Of a stretch of 9,282 nt of DNA, positions 6,554-9,282 are shown piece by piece; the first letter of the stretch is position 1; each line of letters opens with the position of its first letter. Both the position numbers and the translations under genes were made by a program. This DNA comes from an uncultured Collinsella sp. (GTDB taxonomy: Bacteria > Actinomycetota > Coriobacteriia > Coriobacteriales > Coriobacteriaceae): NCBI GenBank assembly GCA_902496005.1, contig CABUZI010000064.1, forward strand, positions 1 through 9,282, read 5' to 3'. The notes beneath the pieces were generated by a model. The model saw nothing but the letters and a program-made list of their open reading frames with translations, had not been told where the DNA came from and ran no database searches.

Positions 6554-7552
6554 ATGAAGCAATGGGCTGGACTGGGAAAGTTCCTCGCGGGGCATATGCA
6601 GATCATCGTTCCGATTTGCGTGGCGCTCGGCGTGCTCTTTCCCCAGCAGATCGGCGTACTCAAGCCCATTGTTCCCGCCCTCTTCGCCTTTATGACGTTT
6701 CAGGGCGCGCTCAGCAACACCTTTCACCAGGTAGCCGAGGTGTTCCACCGTCCGCTGCACCTGATTCTGGCGTTGCTGGTCTCGGCAGTGCTTATTCCCA
6801 TCGCGGCGTATGCCATGGGGTCACTCTTCTTTGGCTCCAACCCCAACCTTGTCTGCGGCATCGTGCTCGAGTACAGCGTGCCCGTGGCCGTCACCGCTTT
6901 TATGTGGATCAGCATGTTCGGCGGCAACGGCCCGCTCGCGCTCACCATCATCCTGACGTCCTCGGTTATCTCCCCTGTGACGATTCCGCTCACGCTTAAG
7001 CTCTTGCTGGGTGCCACCGTCTCGATCGATGTGCCGAGCATGATGCAAGACATGGCCTTTATGATCGCCATCCCCGCCGTGCTCGGCATCGTGATCAACG
7101 AGCTCACGCGTGGATGGGGACACGAGAAGCTCTCCCCCGCGCTCTCGCCCGCCTGCAAATTCATGATGATGGGCGTTATCGCCTCCAACTCCACCGCCAT
7201 GAGCGAGTACGTGCTGCACATGAACGCGGTGCGCCTGGAAGTCGCCCTCTTTATTTTGACCTTCGCCATCAGCGGCTTTGTCGTCGGTTTTCTGGTCGCC
7301 CACGCGCTCCATCTGCCATATAACGAAACGACTACCATGTGCTTTACCTGCGGCATGCGTAACATCTCTTCGGGCGCCGTCATCGCCACGCAGTACTTTC
7401 CGGGCGAAGTCGTGTTTCCCGTCATGTGCGGAACGCTGTTTCAGCAGGTACTCGCTTCGCTTATCGGGCATCTCTTTGAGCGTCTGACCGGCGAGGAGCG
7501 CGCCGCCCAGCGCAAGCGAGTCGAGGCCGGCCGCGACGCCATGGCACACTAG
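6554..7552 (+). CDS. Bile acid:sodium symporter (BASS) family transporter
   Basis: This integral membrane protein of 332 aa has about eight to ten hydrophobic segments spread over nearly its whole length and a charged C-terminal tail (EERAAQRKRVEAGRD). The region EYSVPVAVTAFMWISMFGGN followed by a long LTIILTSSVISPVTIP helix, and the late stretch CGMRNISSGAVIATQYFP, match the two discontinuous-helix core regions of the BASS (SLC10/YocS-like) fold, which couples sodium to uptake of bile acids or organic anions such as pantoate or keto acids. The substrate cannot be assigned. The ATG at 6554 follows AAAGGGAG at 6535-6542 with 11-nt spacing. A later ATG at 6596 is preceded by the same GGGGCATATG decamer but would trim the N-terminus close to the first helix. 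The gene is divergent from recJ and convergent with the GalT-like gene, so it is probably monocistronic. The stop is TAG. Confidence 0.88.
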   Translation: MKQWAGLGKFLAGHMQIIVPICVALGVLFPQQIGVLKPIVPALFAFMTFQGALSNTFHQVAEVFHRPLHLILALLVSAVLIPIAAYAMGSLFFGSNPNLVCGIVLEYSVPVAVTAFMWISMFGGNGPLALTIILTSSVISPVTIPLTLKLLLGATVSIDVPSMMQDMAFMIAIPAVLGIVINELTRGWGHEKLSPALSPACKFMMMGVIASNSTAMSEYVLHMNAVRLEVALFILTFAISGFVVGFLVAHALHLPYNETTTMCFTCGMRNISSGAVIATQYFPGEVVFPVMCGTLFQQVLASLIGHLFERLTGEERAAQRKRVEAGRDAMAH

Positions 7553-7582
7553 GCTGTCCGCATTACGCGGGTGTCAGTCTTG

Positions 7583-8380
7583 CTATACGAGCGTTTCCAG
7601 ATGCGCACGCAGACGCTCAGCATCGATATCGAGCGTCGTCTCGGCATTGACCTGGGCCAAACGATAGCCGACAAAATAGGGCGAAACCACCCAACGCGGC
7701 AGCGCCTTGGCAATGGTCCGACCGCCCAGGTGATAGAAGAACAAGTTGTACGACTCTGCGCGACCACCGTGGTGCTCGTTTAGGATATAGCGCAGAGCTA
7801 CCTGAATCGCATCGGCGAAGAGATCCGCCTCGGCTTGGTCTCGTGCGTCATCGCTGGCGGCGATTCCCTGCGGGGCTGAAACGTTGACCTCAAAGAACCC
7901 CATGATGGGTTCGGTTGAGATGTTGACCGAGATCCTCCCCTGTTGCCAGACATTGATGCCTTCGAAATTGGCAGAAGTCAGCGAAGTGTAGCCGTCTTCC
8001 TGCTCCAAACCCACAATCTGCATGTGCGGATGAACGAGACTACCGCCCGAGAGCGGACCCTTGTTCTTGTACATGAGCACGCTTCGATACTGCTGTGAAT
8101 CGATCATCTGCTGCCAGCAACCCAGGGCAAACCGCATCACATGGTGGAGTTCATCCGGCTCATAGGTCACCAGGTCGGCATCGTGATCGGCCGACTCGAT
8201 CAGCACGGTTTGATGGGTGGCGCGCAGGGTTTTGAACTTATTCTCGAGCCAGATGCAGTCACCGTCGCGCTGGATGATGTTGGTGAGCCCCTCCGTGTTG
8301 CAAAAGGGACACGCGGTACCGGGGCGACGGTTGTCGTCGGGCTTGCCGCTCGCCTGCTGAACATCGAATACAAGCGCCAC
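7583..8380 (-). CDS. GalT/HIT-superfamily nucleotidyltransferase-like protein (DUF4931-like)
   Basis: This 265-aa protein resembles galactose-1-phosphate uridylyltransferases. It has CPFC at 24-27 (zinc-site-like), an NKF segment at 47-49, THQTVLIESADHD at 55-67, and GGSLVHPHMQ at 112-121. The last is the HPHxQ catalytic motif, in which the second histidine (H119) would be the covalent nucleophile in true GalT enzymes. The rest diverges from classical GalT, and I place it near the uncharacterised DUF4931 group from memory. It probably moves a nucleoside monophosphate between a sugar or other phosphate and a nucleotide, but the substrate is unknown. The start is GTG at 8380: a perfect GGAGG (8393-8389) inside the end of cutC lies 8 nt upstream and only 3 nt separate the cutC stop from this GTG. 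The pair should be translationally coupled. It ends in TAG, 30 bp from the convergent transporter gene. Confidence 0.82.
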   Translation of the reverse strand: MALVFDVQQASGKPDDNRRPGTACPFCNTEGLTNIIQRDGDCIWLENKFKTLRATHQTVLIESADHDADLVTYEPDELHHVMRFALGCWQQMIDSQQYRSVLMYKNKGPLSGGSLVHPHMQIVGLEQEDGYTSLTSANFEGINVWQQGRISVNISTEPIMGFFEVNVSAPQGIAASDDARDQAEADLFADAIQVALRYILNEHHGGRAESYNLFFYHLGGRTIAKALPRWVVSPYFVGYRLAQVNAETTLDIDAERLRAHLETLV

Positions 8381-8383
8381 GGG

Positions 8384-9061
8384 CTACACCTCCAGCGGTA
8401 CGATCCTTGTTCCATGGAGCTCGGAGACGCCCAGTGCCGCCGCCACGGTATCGCGGTTGGCCGTGGAAATGCCGCCGCCGGGAAGGATGGTCAGGCGGTC
8501 TCCCGCACACTCGATAAGACGCGACAGGTGCTCCAGGTTGTCCTCGATCGGCGTGCCGGCGGCACCGCCGTGCATCAGGATGCGCGTAACGCCGCAATCG
8601 GCGAGTGTGTCGACGGCATCGAGTTGAGCCTCGGGCGAGAGCTGGTCAAACGCCATGTGGAAGGTGATGTCGATGGGCTCACGCTTGCATTCCTCGGTCG
8701 CGCAGCCCGCGGCCATCACGAGGGCGCCAAGCGTAAGCTCGTCGAGCGCCCATCCGCCAGCGCAGGGCTTGCAGCAGCCAAAGACCAAGCCGTCAACGCC
8801 GGCGCTTACGGCAAGCCCCAGGTCCATCTCCATCATGCGCAGCTCGTCTTGGTTGTAATGAAAGTCACCGCCACGCGGGCGAATCATGCACATCACTCGC
8901 GAGTCATGCTCGTGAGCATAGCCGACCGTAGCGCTGATAACGCCAGCCGAGGGCGTGGTACCACCGACGGCAAGGTTGTCGCACAACTCGATGCGCTTAG
9001 CACCGGCATCGATAGCCGCCGGCACCCGCTCAAAGTTCTCGGCACAAAACTCGTACAGCAT
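8384..9061 (-). CDS. cutC: CutC-family TIM-barrel protein
   Basis: CutC family, 225 aa. Motifs along the barrel are RIELCDNLAVGGTTPS (23-38), MIRPRGGDFHY (59-69), TFHMAFDQ (133-140), ILMHGG (161-166), ILPGGGI (192-198) and ELHGT (214-218). The family was named for copper homeostasis in E. coli, but the biochemical activity is unsettled and a copper role here is not shown by the sequence. Start at ATG 9061: a GGGGG ribosome binding site (9073-9069) lies 7 nt upstream and the N-terminus MLYEFCAENF is typical. The open frame runs further upstream to 9208 but there it crosses the end of an insertion sequence. The gene directly precedes and is coupled to the GalT-like gene. Stop codon is TAG. Confidence 0.93.
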   Translation of the reverse strand: MLYEFCAENFERVPAAIDAGAKRIELCDNLAVGGTTPSAGVISATVGYAHEHDSRVMCMIRPRGGDFHYNQDELRMMEMDLGLAVSAGVDGLVFGCCKPCAGGWALDELTLGALVMAAGCATEECKREPIDITFHMAFDQLSPEAQLDAVDTLADCGVTRILMHGGAAGTPIEDNLEHLSRLIECAGDRLTILPGGGISTANRDTVAAALGVSELHGTRIVPLEV

Positions 9062-9102
9062 AGATAGACCCCCAAAGACAGCAGATGTTTTCCGACGGGC
9101 AT

Positions 9103-9108
9103 TGTCAC
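9103..9108 (-). promoter_or_regulatory. Weak candidate -35 element for cutC
   Basis: The minus strand reads GTGACA, one mismatch from TTGACA, but the hexamer 17 nt downstream (TCTGCT) is a poor -10. The 103 bp between the IS end at 9165 and the cutC start has no better promoter that I can see, so the gene may also depend on transcription coming out of the IS element. Confidence 0.22.
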
Positions 9109-9164
9109 ACATCCCCATGAAGTTGCGGTGGAATAGGGACTCTTTTGGCCTCTGGAGCCCGTAT

Positions 9165-9282
9165 TGGGGGTGCGGACGATTTCTTGGACCGCGCCTAGGC
9201 GTATCCAAGCTTCCTGCGGTACTCCATCGGGCTCAGCCACCCGAGGGACTTCTTGATCCGCTCCTCACGATAGTACACGAGG
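9165..9282 (-). mobile_element. IS3-family insertion sequence, right end (element continues outside window)
   Basis: The end of an OrfB-type transposase gene is followed within 4 bp by a candidate terminal inverted repeat at 9165-9190. Read inward from the outside it starts TGGGGGTGCGGACG, in the style of IS3-family ends that begin with TG. The other end lies beyond the window, so the repeat and target duplication cannot be confirmed. The element points toward cutC. Confidence 0.7.
9195..9282 (-). CDS. IS3-family transposase OrfB, C-terminal 28 codons
   Basis: The minus strand encodes LVYYREERIKKSLGWLSP followed by MEYRRKLGYA and a TAG stop. The YxxERIKxxLGxLSPxEYR pattern is the well-known C-terminal signature of IS3-family (rve integrase core) DDE transposases. 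Only the tail is in the window, so the DDE residues are not visible and it cannot be said whether the copy is intact. Confidence 0.88.
   Translation of the reverse strand, partial: LVYYREERIKKSLGWLSPMEYRRKLGYA

Noticed and set aside
7553..7582. Terminator between the convergent transporter and GalT-like genes
   Set aside because: Only a 4-bp CCGC/GCGG stem is present with no U-tract on either strand; too weak to call.
8141..9067. 308-codon open frame on the plus strand opposite cutC and the GalT-like gene
   Set aside because: Both genes on the minus strand have clear motifs and ribosome binding sites; this frame has neither.
9062..9208. Longer cutC starting at 9208
   Set aside because: The extra 49 residues would be encoded partly by the end of the IS3 element; the ATG at 9061 has its own ribosome binding site and matches the family start.
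1..9282. CRISPR array, tRNA or rRNA gene, phage or defence island
   Set aside because: I saw no regularly spaced repeats, no tRNA-like cloverleaf with a conserved T arm, and no phage genes. The helicase could suggest a defence system, but its in-frame link to RecJ explains it better as repair.

Overview
The window looks like chromosomal DNA of a high-GC Gram-positive bacterium. My best guess is a gut Coriobacteriia such as Collinsella, judged from base composition, codon use, a RecJ frame that continues into a RecQ-like helicase, and a bile-acid-symporter-family transporter. The taxon is an inference and no rRNA is present to fix it. Coding density is high, and most of the long plus-strand frames opposite the minus-strand genes are shadows.

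Layout. (1) Positions 1-6279 form a minus-strand block transcribed from right to left: a recJ core, an OB-fold segment, a RecQ-like helicase, the bifunctional (p)ppGpp enzyme Rel, and an MBL-fold hydrolase cut by the window edge. A perfect TATAAT sits about 110 bp upstream of recJ. A 13-bp hairpin separates rel from the hydrolase. (2) Positions 6280-6553 are the only sizeable non-coding gap; it holds the recJ promoter region and the leader of the divergent gene. (3) Positions 6554-7552 encode a plus-strand BASS-type transporter. (4) Positions 7583-9061 are a second minus-strand pair: a CutC-family protein, then a GalT/HIT-like (DUF4931-like) protein whose ribosome binding site lies inside the cutC end. 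(5) Positions 9165-9282 are the right end of an IS3-family element with the last 28 codons of its transposase.

The most striking point is the recJ-helicase region. RecJ core, OB domain and helicase lie in one continuous reading frame of 1095 codons, broken only by two TAG codons (4803-4801 and 4479-4477). The first falls inside the RecJ domain architecture, just after the conserved PFGxGN motif. The second falls in a linker, and the helicase part has no ATG, GTG or TTG between that TAG and its Walker A motif. No frameshift or motif loss is visible. This is therefore either one large exonuclease-helicase fusion carrying two nonsense codons (a recent loss, a strain variant or a sequence error) or a protein made by TAG readthrough. 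Against general TAG decoding, every visible gene in the window also ends in TAG.

The first block would combine 5'-3' single-strand DNA degradation with unwinding, and couple it by transcription to the stringent-response enzyme. The cutC/GalT-like pair is tightly coupled and may work in one undescribed metabolic step.
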